The notes under the pieces: model-generated | The model's input: the letters and a program-made list of their open reading frames with translations, nothing else | Databases searched by the model: none | Told to the model about the DNA's origin: nothing | In this document: piece after piece, positions 1 to 8,997 of the stretch | Layout: each line of letters begins with the position of its first letter | Numbering within the stretch: the first letter of the stretch is position 1 | Made by a program: the position numbers and the translations under genes | NCBI RefSeq assembly: GCF_000317225.1 | Contig: NZ_AJLL01000090.1 | Location: 124,001-188,000, forward strand | DNA from: Fischerella thermalis PCC 7521 | GTDB lineage: Bacteria > Cyanobacteriota > Cyanobacteriia > Cyanobacteriales > Nostocaceae | Reading direction: 5' to 3' | DNA length: 64,000 nucleotides

Positions 1-81
1 CCTGATTCTGTGTTGAAGACCATGCTAGAAGTGGCGAAAGTAGAGGGATTAGGGAGGGGTGATGGGGAGATAGGGAGGTGA
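1..81 (+). CDS. 3' end of an unidentified gene (partial)
   Basis: Frame 1 is open from the window edge to a TGA at 79-81, and the other two forward frames close within the first 15 bases or so. The readable tail contains DSVLKTMLEVAKVEG, which looks like ordinary protein, followed by glycine/arginine-rich residues encoded by the GGGGA-type intergenic repeat that begins near position 45. The family cannot be recognised from so little sequence. The real gene may end here with a repeat-derived tail. Confidence 0.35.
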   Translation, partial: PDSVLKTMLEVAKVEGLGRGDGEIGR

Positions 82-145
82 GGAGTGTAGGGAGTGTGAC
101 AACGACCAACAAACAACCACCAACCACCAACAACTAACAAATGAC
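44..145 (+). repeat. G-rich minisatellite followed by heptanucleotide repeat
   Basis: A run of variants of GGGGAGATAGGGAGG / GGAGTGTAGGGAGTGTG passes into CAACAAACAACCACCAACCACCAACAACTAACAA-like units (short tandemly repeated repetitive sequence, known from heterocystous cyanobacteria). The second part runs directly into the start codon of the next gene. Confidence 0.7.
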
Positions 146-154
146 TAATGACCA

Positions 155-1624
155 ATGACTAAAAAGTGGTTTTGGATAGGCATTGTAGGTATATTTCTTC
201 TATCACTTTCCCTGCGATTTTGGGGATTAGGGAGATTTGGTCATCTTGTTTTTGATGAAGTTTACTATGCTAAATTCGGCAGTAACTATCTCACCCACAC
301 TCCATTTTTTGATGGTCATCCGCCTTTAGGTAAGCTGATAATTGCTTTGGGAATGTGGATTAGCGATCGCATTCCCTGGTGGAAAGATCAAGTCAATGGG
401 TTAACAGGTTCATTGCGCCCGGCTTGGAGTTATCGTTGGATTAATGCTCTGTTTGGCTCATTTATTCCCTTAATTATCACAGGAATTGCTTATCAATTAA
501 GCCAGCGTCGTAGTTTTGCTTTACTGGCAGGTTTGTTTACAGCTTGTGACGGTATATTTATTGTCGAGTCTCGCTATGCTCTGATCAATATATATATAGT
601 TGTCTTTGGGTTACTAGGACAATTGTTGTTCTTATTAGCATTGGCAAACCATAGACAACAGCGCAGGTTTTACCTAGTATTAGCTGGCGTTGCTTTTGGT
701 GCTTCTGCTGCGACAAAATGGAACGGTTTGTGGTTTCTTCTGGGTACTTATCTGATCTGGATTTTTGCCTGGGGATGGAAAATAATAGGAATAATTAGTA
801 ATGCAAATAATTCCAGAGAAAGCCATAATTTGTGGGAAAGTGAACCAGAAAAATCTCCATTACAAAACTTGACGCAGCTAAATGTTATTAGCTTTGGATT
901 TTATTTAGGAATTATCCCAGTATTAATCTATAGTTTGATTTGGATTCCTCATTTATTAATAGATAAAAGATATAATTTTCTCCAAGTTCATCAACAAATT
1001 TTGTTGTTTCATGAACGTTTAGGTGGTAACAGTCCCACAGTCCACCCTTACTGTGCTGCTTGGTATAAATGGCCCTTGTTGACTCGACCAATGGCGTATT
1101 TATATGAAACAGCAACTAGTCTCAAAGAACCTCTACCTGTAGTCGGTCCACCTTTGCCAAAAGGTTTTGGTCAAGTCATCTATGATGTCCATGCAATGGG
1201 AAATCCCTTTTTGTGGTGGTTTGGTGTCATTGCTCTTGTATTGTTATTAATAATGTTGGGATGGCAAGCTGTAAATTTTCTGGTTAAGAAAAAGCGTTTT
1301 ACCACCACACCAACGCTTTCTGTTGATACCTGGATTGCTTTATATTTAGTTTTAAATTATGCTGCCAATTTGCTGCCTTGGGTAGGGGTAACTCGCTGTC
1401 TTTTTATTTATCACTACATGACAGCTGTTGTGTTCGCATTTATGGCGATCGCTTGGTTTGTAGATCAATGTCTTGGCAGTTATTATAAGCTACTCCGGGC
1501 TGTGGGCGTTACGATTACTTTTATGATTTTGACGGCTTTCGTTTTCTGGCTACCGCTTTATTTAGCTTTACCTCTTTCGCCTCATGGCTATAAATTGCGG
1601 ATGTGGTTTAGTTCTTGGATTTAG
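155..1624 (+). CDS. GT39 (protein O-mannosyltransferase-type) membrane glycosyltransferase
   Basis: A 489-residue polytopic membrane protein of the PMT family, which transfers sugar from a lipid-phosphate donor on the outer face of the plasma membrane. After TM1 (about residues 5-25) comes the first-loop acidic motif FDEVYYAKFG, then DGHPPLGK, both typical of the DE-containing catalytic loop of GT39 enzymes. ATKWNGLWF and the late YHYMT segment are further family hallmarks, and about ten hydrophobic segments alternate along the chain. The ATG at 155 sits inside a repeat (AATGACTAATGACCAATGACT) with no clear Shine-Dalgarno, so the exact start is uncertain, but MTKKWFWIG is a plausible N-terminus before TM1. 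The gene stands alone, and the acceptor substrate (protein or glycolipid) cannot be told from sequence. Confidence 0.85.
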   Translation: MTKKWFWIGIVGIFLLSLSLRFWGLGRFGHLVFDEVYYAKFGSNYLTHTPFFDGHPPLGKLIIALGMWISDRIPWWKDQVNGLTGSLRPAWSYRWINALFGSFIPLIITGIAYQLSQRRSFALLAGLFTACDGIFIVESRYALINIYIVVFGLLGQLLFLLALANHRQQRRFYLVLAGVAFGASAATKWNGLWFLLGTYLIWIFAWGWKIIGIISNANNSRESHNLWESEPEKSPLQNLTQLNVISFGFYLGIIPVLIYSLIWIPHLLIDKRYNFLQVHQQILLFHERLGGNSPTVHPYCAAWYKWPLLTRPMAYLYETATSLKEPLPVVGPPLPKGFGQVIYDVHAMGNPFLWWFGVIALVLLLIMLGWQAVNFLVKKKRFTTTPTLSVDTWIALYLVLNYAANLLPWVGVTRCLFIYHYMTAVVFAFMAIAWFVDQCLGSYYKLLRAVGVTITFMILTAFVFWLPLYLALPLSPHGYKLRMWFSSWI

Positions 1625-2146
1625 ATTTGTAGATTCGACCGCAATTTACTTACGGGCGATATTGTGGCTATACCCAATAGTTTGTGATTATAACGAACAC
1701 CGATGCACACAGATAAACACAGATGTTTTATCTATATGCATTTGTGTTTAGATTTTCTGTTATTACGCCTCTAGAGTAAGTATTTGAAAAGCATTTAATA
1801 AATAATAAATAATTGAAATAAAAGTTATCAAAAGTCAATTAAAATACATATTTTATAGGTGTAACAATAAACTACTTTTAATCTTTTTTAGCTAAATACT
1901 TTTGTTCTGTTTGTTAGACTGAGAACGCAATGTGATTGGGAAGTACTGTAAAAGCAGATAAGGAAGTCAAAAGTCTATCTTTCAAGGAAAATTTTCTGTC
2001 TTGACCAATTTAGGAAGATTGTTGTCCTGTTGTCTGGCTCTAACTATAACTGCGATTAAAAGATAAGTTACAAAAGTTAATCTAGTTAGAATGCTAAACC
2101 TAATCGTTAAAGATTTGATGATCCGCAAGGAAAGAGGAGGATCGTG
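1625..2146. other. intergenic region upstream of the phytochrome operon
   Basis: No convincing gene. It holds a copy of a dispersed motif (AACACCGATGCACACAGATAAACACAGATG, around 1694-1725), then AT-rich DNA. The strong Shine-Dalgarno AGGAGG at 2135-2140 belongs to the phytochrome gene. Confidence 0.6.
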
Positions 2147-4450
2147 ATGGTAATGGAATTTGAATTGCAAAGTCTAAACTTAACAAGCTTAAAAGAACCA
2201 TCAATTCATAATATTAGTCAAATTCAACCCCACGGAGTGCTTCTGGTTTTAGAAGAACCAGAGTTAAATATATTGCAAGTCAGCAGTAATACCTACGATG
2301 TTTTTGGGATAACTCCCGAAAATATGCTGCAAAAAAAATTAGAAGATTTACTTGATCCGTTTCAAATAGAAAAAATTAAGGCTGGACTTTTACAAGAAAG
2401 TCTAGACATGATCAATCCCACAAAAATTTGGGCAAGGGTTAAGGGTGATGAGTATATAGTATTTGACGGCATATTCCACCGCAATGCAGATGGATTGTTG
2501 ATTTTGGAATTAGAACTTGCTTTCTCTCAAGAAAATATTCCATTTTTAAGTTTCTATCATTTAGCAAGAGCTTCTATTAATAAATTAGAAGAAACGGGAA
2601 ATCTCCACGATTTCTGTCAAATTCTTGTGCAAGAAGTCCGGAAAGTCACAGGATTTGACCGAGTGATGCTATATAAATTTGATGATGATGGGCATGGTTC
2701 TGTCATTGCTGAAGAAAAATTAGAAACTATGGAATCTTATCTGGGTTTACATTATCCAGAGTCGGATATCCCTAGACCAGCAAGAAAATTATTTGCATCT
2801 AATTGGATTAGGATCATTCCAGATACTCATGCCGATCCTGTAGAAATTTTCCCTGCTATTAATCCCTTAAGCCAGCGTCGCCCAGATTTAACAAATTCTA
2901 TTCTCAGAAGCCCTTATTCATGCCATATTGAATACTTACATAATATGGGTGTTGGTGCTTCTTTGACTATTTCTTTAATTAAAGAAGGAAAACTCTGGGG
3001 GTTAATTGCTTGTCATCACCAAACACCTAAATACGTCTCTTATGAGATGCGGAAAGCTTGCGAATTCTTGGGTAGAGTGATATTTTCAGAACTTGCAGAT
3101 CGAGAAGAAACTGAAGATTATGACTACAGGATGCGGCTGACATATATCCAATCAGCATTGGTTGAATATATGTCCCAAGAAGAAAATTTTATTGATGGAT
3201 TAGTTAAACATCAACCAAATTTACTAGATTTAACTAATGCTCAAGGTGCAGCAATCTGTTTTGGTGGTAATTACACTTTAATTGGTGAAACTCCCAAAGA
3301 AGAAGACTTAAATTTTTTAGTCCAATGGCTAAAAAATAATGTAGAAGAAGAAGTATTTTATACCGATTCTCTGCCACGTCTTTATCCAGATGCCCAAAAC
3401 TTTAAAAATGTGGCTAGTGGTTTACTAGCAATTCCAATTTCTAAACAGAATTACGTGTTGTGGTTCCGCCCTGAAGTCATTCAAACTGTGAATTGGGGTG
3501 GTGATCCAAATCGGGCGTTTGAGGTGAATACTTCCGATGGAAATACGCGCTTGTGTCCGCGTAAATCTTTTGAATTGTGGAAAGAAACGGTTCGCTTAAC
3601 TTCTTTACGTTGGCAAGCTGTGGAAGTGAAAGCAGCATTAGAATTGCGGAAAGCAATCGTCAATATTGTACTGCGCCAAGCTGATGAATTAGCACAGTTA
3701 GCGCATGATTTAGAACTTTCTAACGCGGAATTGAAAAAGTTTGCCTATGTCGCTTCCCATGATTTGCAAGAACCGTTGAACCAAGTAGCAAACTACGTGC
3801 AATTGCTGGAGATGCGCTATGAGCAATTACTCGACGAAGATGCAAAAGAGTTTATTAGTTTTGCTGTCGAGGGAGTGAGCTTGATGCAGACGTTAATTGA
3901 TGATGTGCTAGCATACTCGAAAGTAGATATGCAGGCAATAGAATTTGAACTGACAAATGTAGAAACAGCTTTAGAACGTGCTTTAACTAATTTGCGGAAA
4001 CGCATCAGCGAAACGGGTGCTGTGATCACCCATGATCAGTTACCAACCGTCATGGCTGATGGTACTCAGTTGATGCAATTGTTCCAAAATTTGATAGGGA
4101 ATGCTATCAAGTTCCGCAGTGATCAAGCGCCAGAAATTCATATCGGTGCTTCTCGTTTAGAGGACGAATGGCTATTTTCAGTCCGGGATAACGGTATCGG
4201 TATTGATCCACAGTTCCGCGATCGCATTTTTGTCATCTTTCAACGCCTGCATACGCGGGATGAGTACCCAGGTACTGGTATGGGACTAGCTATCTGTAAA
4301 AAAATTATCGAGTGTCATCGGGGACGTATCTGGGTAGAATCAAAACTTGGTGAGGGTGCAACATTCTACTTTACTATTCCCGTGGGAGGACGCGATCGTG
4401 AGCGCAGGAACGGACGAAAAGCACAAAACCATATTTTTGGTCGAAGATAA
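2147..4450 (+). CDS. cph1: Cph1-type phytochrome histidine kinase
   Basis: A red/far-red photoreceptor kinase of 767 residues. The domain order is PAS (about 20-120), GAF (about 140-310), PHY (about 330-505), HisKA and HATPase. Cys259 in [12 protein letters not shown] matches the bilin-linking cysteine of Synechocystis Cph1, so a phycocyanobilin chromophore is expected. The GAF SDIP motif and the PHY-tongue PRKSF motif are present. His538 in ASHDLQEP is the phosphoacceptor, again at the Cph1 number, and DNGIGID and [11 protein letters not shown] form the ATP site. ATG 2147 is chosen over GTG 2144 because it lies 6 nt after AGGAGG and keeps Cph1 numbering. The response-regulator gene overlaps its 3' end, as expected for the cognate partner. 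Confidence 0.96.
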   Translation: MVMEFELQSLNLTSLKEPSIHNISQIQPHGVLLVLEEPELNILQVSSNTYDVFGITPENMLQKKLEDLLDPFQIEKIKAGLLQESLDMINPTKIWARVKGDEYIVFDGIFHRNADGLLILELELAFSQENIPFLSFYHLARASINKLEETGNLHDFCQILVQEVRKVTGFDRVMLYKFDDDGHGSVIAEEKLETMESYLGLHYPESDIPRPARKLFASNWIRIIPDTHADPVEIFPAINPLSQRRPDLTNSILRSPYSCHIEYLHNMGVGASLTISLIKEGKLWGLIACHHQTPKYVSYEMRKACEFLGRVIFSELADREETEDYDYRMRLTYIQSALVEYMSQEENFIDGLVKHQPNLLDLTNAQGAAICFGGNYTLIGETPKEEDLNFLVQWLKNNVEEEVFYTDSLPRLYPDAQNFKNVASGLLAIPISKQNYVLWFRPEVIQTVNWGGDPNRAFEVNTSDGNTRLCPRKSFELWKETVRLTSLRWQAVEVKAALELRKAIVNIVLRQADELAQLAHDLELSNAELKKFAYVASHDLQEPLNQVANYVQLLEMRYEQLLDEDAKEFISFAVEGVSLMQTLIDDVLAYSKVDMQAIEFELTNVETALERALTNLRKRISETGAVITHDQLPTVMADGTQLMQLFQNLIGNAIKFRSDQAPEIHIGASRLEDEWLFSVRDNGIGIDPQFRDRIFVIFQRLHTRDEYPGTGMGLAICKKIIECHRGRIWVESKLGEGATFYFTIPVGGRDRERRNGRKAQNHIFGRR

Positions 4451-4844
4451 TAAAGCCGATATCCGTCTGATTCAAGAAGCCTTAAAAAATAGCATGATAC
4501 CGCACCAGGTAATTACTGTTAGAGATGGTATGGATGCTATGGCTTATTTGCGCCAAGAGGGCGAGTACGCTGATGCACCCCGCCCTGATTTGATCCTCTT
4601 AGATTTGAATCTCCCCAAAAAAGATGGTAGAGAAGTTCTGGCTGAAATTAAAACTGATCCCAAGCTGAAACGCATCCCTGTAGTCGTGCTGACAACTTCC
4701 CACAACGAGGAAGATATCTTCCATAGCTATGACTTGCATGTGAATTGCTACATCACCAAATCCCGCAACCTCAGTCAACTATTCCAAATCGTCAAAGGTA
4801 TAGAAGACTTTTGGTTGTCTACTGTCACTTTACCATCAGAGTAA
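4398..4844 (+). CDS. rcp1: Rcp1-type single-domain response regulator
   Basis: A stand-alone receiver (148 residues) that should accept phosphate from the phytochrome kinase encoded just upstream. The receiver core is complete: [16 protein letters not shown] carries the acidic pocket, Asp69 in LILLDLNLP is the phosphorylation site, VVLTTS has the conserved Thr/Ser, and YITKS has the conserved Lys. There is no output domain. I start it at GTG 4398 because GGGAGG lies 8-13 nt upstream and the product then begins like Rcp1; an ATG at 4347 in the same frame would lie deep in the phytochrome gene with no ribosome site. The 53-nt overlap with the kinase gene implies translational coupling. Confidence 0.94.
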   Translation: MSAGTDEKHKTIFLVEDNKADIRLIQEALKNSMIPHQVITVRDGMDAMAYLRQEGEYADAPRPDLILLDLNLPKKDGREVLAEIKTDPKLKRIPVVVLTTSHNEEDIFHSYDLHVNCYITKSRNLSQLFQIVKGIEDFWLSTVTLPSE

Positions 4845-4950
4845 AAGAGATCGGGGATTGGAAGAAAGATAAAAGAGAAATTCTTCCTTGTCCCCCTTGT
4901 CTCCCATCTCCTTATCCCCTATCCCTTATACCCAATTCCCAAACCACACT

Positions 4951-6126
4951 ATGATTGCAAGCTCAATCAAAATTTTATTGATTGAGGACAATTTGGCGGA
5001 AGCTAGATTGTTACAAGAGTTTCTCAAGCAAGCCCAGTCTCATGAATTTACTCTTCTCAACGTCAAGAGATTGGGAGATGCTTTGTCCTTACTCAGTAAT
5101 TGTAATGAGATAAGCTGTGATTTTGATGTGATTCTGTTGGATTTGACTTTACCAGATAGTGAAGGATTAACCTCACTTCCACCGTTGATGAGCCAAGCTC
5201 CTACTGTACCAATTGTAGTATTAACAAATACCAACGATGATGAACTTGCCATAGCAGCAGTACGCCAGGGAGCGCAAGATTATCTAGTCAAGCGACAGGT
5301 GAATGTAGAAGTACTGATTCGTGCTTTAAGATATGCGATCGAGCGCAAGCATACTTTAGAATCATTACGCGCAGTCAATCACGCCTTAGAAATTCGGGTA
5401 GAAGAAAGAACAGCAGAGTTAGTCAAAGCCCAAGAACTCAATCAGTTTAAATCCGAATTTGTTTCTATGCTCTCCCACGACATCCGCAGTCCTTTAAATA
5501 CCATTTTATTGGCGGCGAGTTTGCTACAAAACAGTGGTGATAAACTATCCACAGAAAAAAAGCTCAATCATTACAAACTTATTTGTTCTGCCATTAAAAA
5601 TATGACCCAACTATTGGATGAGGCTTCCCTATTGGGTAAAGCTGATTCCGGTAGACTTGAGCGGGAATTTACTTTACTGAATTTACAAGATTTTTGTCAT
5701 CAATTAGTTGAAGATGCGCAATTAATTGCTGTTGATAAACGTATTACAGTTGTGTTTACAACTACTGGACAACCAACTGAAATATTGAGCGATGAGAATT
5801 TATTACGGCATATTTTAGGAAATTTACTTAGTAATGCTATTAAATATTCGCGTCCAGATAGTATTGTTTATTTTGAATTAAGGTTTAAAAATCAAACTGT
5901 AATTTTCAATATTAAAGATGAAGGTATTGGTATTCCTTTAGAAGATCAAAAACAACTTTTTCAACCCTTCTATCGTGCTAATAATGTTGGCTCAATTCCT
6001 GGTACTGGTTTGGGTTTGGCAATTGTGAAAAAGTGTCTGGAGGCGCATGGAGGCGATATTACAGTTAATAGTGAAGTGGGAGTGGGTACAACGTTTACGG
6101 TGACACTACCGTTGATTAAAGGTTAA
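4951..6126 (+). CDS. REC-histidine kinase, third gene of the phytochrome cluster
   Basis: A 391-residue soluble protein with an N-terminal receiver (residues 7-130, Asp64 in VILLDLTLP, Lys in YLVKRQ), a coiled linker (about 145-165) and a transmitter with His176 in SMLSHDIRSPLNT, an N box (LGNLLSNAIKYS), DEGIGIP and [11 protein letters not shown]. It has no membrane segment, so its input is presumably phosphotransfer to its own receiver. It lies 106 bp after rcp1 in the same direction and could take phosphate from the phytochrome, forming a longer relay; this is inference. ATG 4951 is used because it starts right before the receiver; the upstream reading frame is CCCTTGTCCC-type intergenic repeat. 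Its stop overlaps the convergent Uma2 gene by 4 nt. Confidence 0.9.
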   Translation: MIASSIKILLIEDNLAEARLLQEFLKQAQSHEFTLLNVKRLGDALSLLSNCNEISCDFDVILLDLTLPDSEGLTSLPPLMSQAPTVPIVVLTNTNDDELAIAAVRQGAQDYLVKRQVNVEVLIRALRYAIERKHTLESLRAVNHALEIRVEERTAELVKAQELNQFKSEFVSMLSHDIRSPLNTILLAASLLQNSGDKLSTEKKLNHYKLICSAIKNMTQLLDEASLLGKADSGRLEREFTLLNLQDFCHQLVEDAQLIAVDKRITVVFTTTGQPTEILSDENLLRHILGNLLSNAIKYSRPDSIVYFELRFKNQTVIFNIKDEGIGIPLEDQKQLFQPFYRANNVGSIPGTGLGLAIVKKCLEAHGGDITVNSEVGVGTTFTVTLPLIKG

Positions 6127-6707
6127 TCAGATTCCTTCTGGCTAAAATCAACGCTTTCATAAATGTTAGCGATCGCCATTTCCAAACCAATAGAAACAAA
6201 ATTTATGATAGCATCCTCTGTCTCATATTCTCGAAATAGCCATTCTCCCTTGCCGGTTTTGATATATTGTTCAATCTGAAATTCATACTGATTAATCAAC
6301 ACATATTCTCGGAACTCAGGAATTGAACGATAAAAGCGAAACTTATCTGTATGATCATATTTTTGCGTTAATTTGGACAAGACTTCAACAATTAACAGAG
6401 GATTTGTTATAGTATCTATCCTATTGTTATATAAAGCTGGATTTCCTTGAATTACTAATATATCTGGATATGTATATTGCCGATAGCGAGGAATCCACAG
6501 CCTTAAATCACTCAGAAAAGGTTCTTGGTTTTTGCCACGTAAATGAAATTTTAAGTAAGTATATACATTTCCAACAATACGGTTATGGTTGATTGAACCT
6601 CCTGCCATTGGTACTATTTCTCCATCCCAATATTCACTCTTAAATTCTGCTACTTCTTCTAATGCTAGATACTCTTCTGGGGTATAATAACGTTGCTGAA
6701 TCTGCAT
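6123..6707 (-). CDS. Uma2 family (DUF820) endonuclease-like protein
   Basis: A 194-residue member of the Uma2/DUF820 family, which is greatly expanded in cyanobacteria and has a PD-(D/E)XK nuclease fold; the cellular role is not known for most members. Visible hallmarks are YTPEEYLALEE at the N-terminus, YWDGEIVPMAGGS, SDLRLWIP, the catalytic-type YPDILVIQG and LLIVEVLSKLT, and EFREYVLINQ. The length is normal for the family. The ATG is preceded by an AGGCATAG-like stretch with only a weak ribosome site. It is convergent with the REC-kinase gene and 54 bp from trmB on the same strand; nothing links it functionally to either. Confidence 0.88.
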   Translation of the reverse strand: MQIQQRYYTPEEYLALEEVAEFKSEYWDGEIVPMAGGSINHNRIVGNVYTYLKFHLRGKNQEPFLSDLRLWIPRYRQYTYPDILVIQGNPALYNNRIDTITNPLLIVEVLSKLTQKYDHTDKFRFYRSIPEFREYVLINQYEFQIEQYIKTGKGEWLFREYETEDAIINFVSIGLEMAIANIYESVDFSQKESD

Positions 6708-6761
6708 TTGCTATGCCTCCCAAACATGAATTAATTTTTATCTTTTAAGATGAGATTAGAA

Positions 6762-7412
6762 CTAAAATTTTGAAATCCTAACTCTTTCAAACACAGCACG
6801 ATAAACAGGTTCCCCTTTTTTCTGGGTAGCTATTTCCCTTTCTGTAGAAACTGGGAGGGGATTTTCTGCTAACCATTCTCCCGAACCTTGTCTTTGAAAA
6901 CTAGGATGAACAGCAAAGCGATCGCACATTTCTATCGCGATAAATTCTACATCTGATTGCAAAAATACAATCCCCCCTGGAATTAGATACTCTGATAGTT
7001 CTGCAACTAGTTCTGGCTGTACAATTCGCCGTTTCGCATGACGATTTTTAAACCAAGGATCGGGAAATTGAATACTGACACGCTGTAATGTTCCTGGGGG
7101 GAAAGTTGATAAAAGCGATCGCAAGGAATTATTGACGTTACAAAATAAGTAGTGCAAATTTTGCAGTTCTAACTCATCGCGCAGTCTATTTGCTTCATCT
7201 ACCAAGGGTTGGCGAATTTCTAAACCCAGAAAATTCCAATTTGCTTCTATCTGCGCCATTTGCAATAAAAACCGTCCTCTCGCACAACCAATATCTAAGT
7301 GTAATGGTTGCTTTGGCTTTGTATAAATTTTTTCCCAGTCTAGAGGATTAGCTGGTGTTTGATACTTTTGGGCTAGTGGGTTGACGTGCTGACGAACTCG
7401 AACGCGTACCAA
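6762..7412 (-). CDS. trmB: tRNA (guanine-N7-)-methyltransferase
   Basis: Class I SAM-dependent methyltransferase that makes m7G46 in tRNA. The 216-residue length fits the family. [15 protein letters not shown] is the SAM-binding motif I, GLEIR follows it, and [15 protein letters not shown] is the TrmB signature for tRNA binding and catalysis. The start is a TTG at 7412 placed about 9 nt after AAGGAGAA on the minus strand. The gene is monocistronic or co-transcribed with the downstream Uma2 gene. Confidence 0.95.
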   Translation of the reverse strand: MVRVRVRQHVNPLAQKYQTPANPLDWEKIYTKPKQPLHLDIGCARGRFLLQMAQIEANWNFLGLEIRQPLVDEANRLRDELELQNLHYLFCNVNNSLRSLLSTFPPGTLQRVSIQFPDPWFKNRHAKRRIVQPELVAELSEYLIPGGIVFLQSDVEFIAIEMCDRFAVHPSFQRQGSGEWLAENPLPVSTEREIATQKKGEPVYRAVFERVRISKF

Positions 7413-7767
7413 AAAATGATTCTCCTTATTGGTTGGTGGTTATTAATAATTATAGTTTTTTCTTTTTTCGTGATTTTTATCAATCTTGTTTTATTTTAAG
7501 CATTATAAATTTTTATCTTGGCATAAACTCACTCTTTTGTATGATGCATGAACTTAAGATATTAATAATAATACAGTCTTTTATGATTTTTTTGCTTTTT
7601 GATTTAATCCTCACTATATTTTTCCAACCAACAACCAACAATCAACAAGTTTTAAATGTATACAAATATTAAGTGGGATCCTTGCTACACATGTCTATAA
7701 ATCAGAGGTTATACTTTTTTTAAAGGATTTTTAGACGTTGTTTTTAAAATAGTCTTTACTTACTTCA
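7413..7767. other. AT-rich intergenic region
   Basis: No supported gene. An open frame at 7433-7672 on the plus strand has skewed Phe/Ile-rich composition and ends in repeat-like CAACCAACAACCAACAATCAAC, so I do not call it. The region presumably carries both divergent promoters (trmB and the phosphoesterase). Confidence 0.5.
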
Positions 7768-8874
7768 ATGATTCCCAATTTTCGCTTTGCCGTAGTCAGC
7801 GACTTACATATTGCCCTTCCCCATACAATCTGGAATCACCCCAGCCGTTTCCATTTGGTGGAAGTTAGCGTTTCAGCATTTGAAAGTGTATTAGAGCATT
7901 TAACACAACTAGATTTAGATTTTCTTTTACTACCTGGAGATTTAACTCAGCACGGAGAACCAGAAAACCATGCTTGGTTAGCACAACGTTTAGCAAAGTT
8001 ACCTTTTCCTACCTACGTCGTTCCTGGTAATCATGATGTTCCTGTATTAAGGGCTAATGAGCAATCAATTGCATTTGCAGATTTCCCTTATTACTATCGT
8101 AAATTCGGTTACAAAGATCCAGAAAAACCCTACTATACCTGTCAGATTTTACCAGGAGTCAGATTAATTGGTCTAAATTCTAACTTGTTTAACGACCAGG
8201 GAGAGCAAATAGGACGTTTGGATATTAAACAACTGGGATGGTTGGAGGAAGTGCTAGCCTCAACAGGTGATGAATTAGTGATAGTGATGATACACCACAA
8301 TGTTGTGGAACACTTGCCTAATCAATCACGCCACCCAATGGCCAACCGCTATATGTTAGAAAATGCTGGGGAATTATTACCCTTATTGCGTCGCTACGGA
8401 GTGAGGTTAGTATTCACAGGACATTTGCATGTTCAGGATGTAGCATACTCTCAGGGAATATACGATATTACTACTGGTTCTTTAGTCAGCTATCCCCATC
8501 CCTATAGGGTACTGGAGTTTCGCCACGATCATTACGGTAGGCAATGGTTGCAGATGTTGTCCTATCGAGTGGAGTCAGTTCCCAATTTCCCCAATTTGCA
8601 ACACAGTTCACGCAAATGGATGGGCGATCGCAGTTTTCCCTTTATAGTTAGATTTTTGACCCTGCCTCCTTTGAGCTTACCGTTAGAGCAGGCTCAAGAA
8701 CTAGCCCCTACTCTGCGAGACTTTTGGGCTAACGTTGCCAATGGAGATGCATTATTTGACTGTTCCCATTTTCCACCAGAAGTAGGTCATTACTTTGAAA
8801 AATACGGCGCGATCGCCACTTGTGGTACACCCACGCTCATCGATAATCACAGTACGCTATTGGTTAGTGGTTAG
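7768..8874 (+). CDS. calcineurin-like metallophosphoesterase (Icc/CpdA-like)
   Basis: A 368-residue dinuclear-metal phosphoesterase. All the metal-ligand blocks are visible in order: VVSDLHIAL, LLPGDLTQHGEPENH, YVVPGNHDVP, MIHHNVVEH and FTGHLHVQ. The first 260 residues form the catalytic domain; about 100 extra residues at the C-terminus have no recognisable motif. Related enzymes hydrolyse cyclic nucleotides or other phosphodiesters, but the substrate here is unknown. The last residues (STLLVSG) and the TAG stop are encoded by a GTTAGTGG heptamer repeat that continues past the gene, so the native C-terminus may have been altered by the repeat. Confidence 0.88.
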   Translation: MIPNFRFAVVSDLHIALPHTIWNHPSRFHLVEVSVSAFESVLEHLTQLDLDFLLLPGDLTQHGEPENHAWLAQRLAKLPFPTYVVPGNHDVPVLRANEQSIAFADFPYYYRKFGYKDPEKPYYTCQILPGVRLIGLNSNLFNDQGEQIGRLDIKQLGWLEEVLASTGDELVIVMIHHNVVEHLPNQSRHPMANRYMLENAGELLPLLRRYGVRLVFTGHLHVQDVAYSQGIYDITTGSLVSYPHPYRVLEFRHDHYGRQWLQMLSYRVESVPNFPNLQHSSRKWMGDRSFPFIVRFLTLPPLSLPLEQAQELAPTLRDFWANVANGDALFDCSHFPPEVGHYFEKYGAIATCGTPTLIDNHSTLLVSG

Positions 8875-8995
8875 TTGTTAGTGGTTAATAGTCTTTACTC
8901 CCCACACTCCCCACACTCCCCACACTCCCCACACTCCTCATACTCCTCATACTCCCTACCTCCCCATCTCCCCATCTCCCCCAATCCCCGATCCC
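8861..8995 (+). repeat. heptanucleotide repeat plus CCCCACACTC minisatellite
   Basis: GGTTAGTGGTTAGTTG units (short tandemly repeated type) start inside the phosphoesterase gene, then four near-perfect copies of the 10-mer CCCCACACTC (8898-8937) and looser CTCATACTCC / CTCCCCATC units follow. The same pyrimidine-rich minisatellite appears near 18.0, 21.4, 32.1, 48.4, 51.7 and 56.9 kb. Confidence 0.85.
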
Positions 8996-8997
8996 TA

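Noticed and set aside
1859-1875. NtcA-like box GTA...TAC upstream of the phytochrome gene
   Set aside because: Spacing is nine bases, not the eight needed for GTAN8TAC.
7433-7672. Open frame of 79 codons upstream of the phosphoesterase gene
   Set aside because: Phe/Ile/Leu-rich composition from AT-rich DNA, ends in CAACCAACAACC repeat sequence, no ribosome site.
8891-8950. CRISPR-like array
   Set aside because: Units are contiguous 10-bp repeats without spacers; no cas genes in the window.
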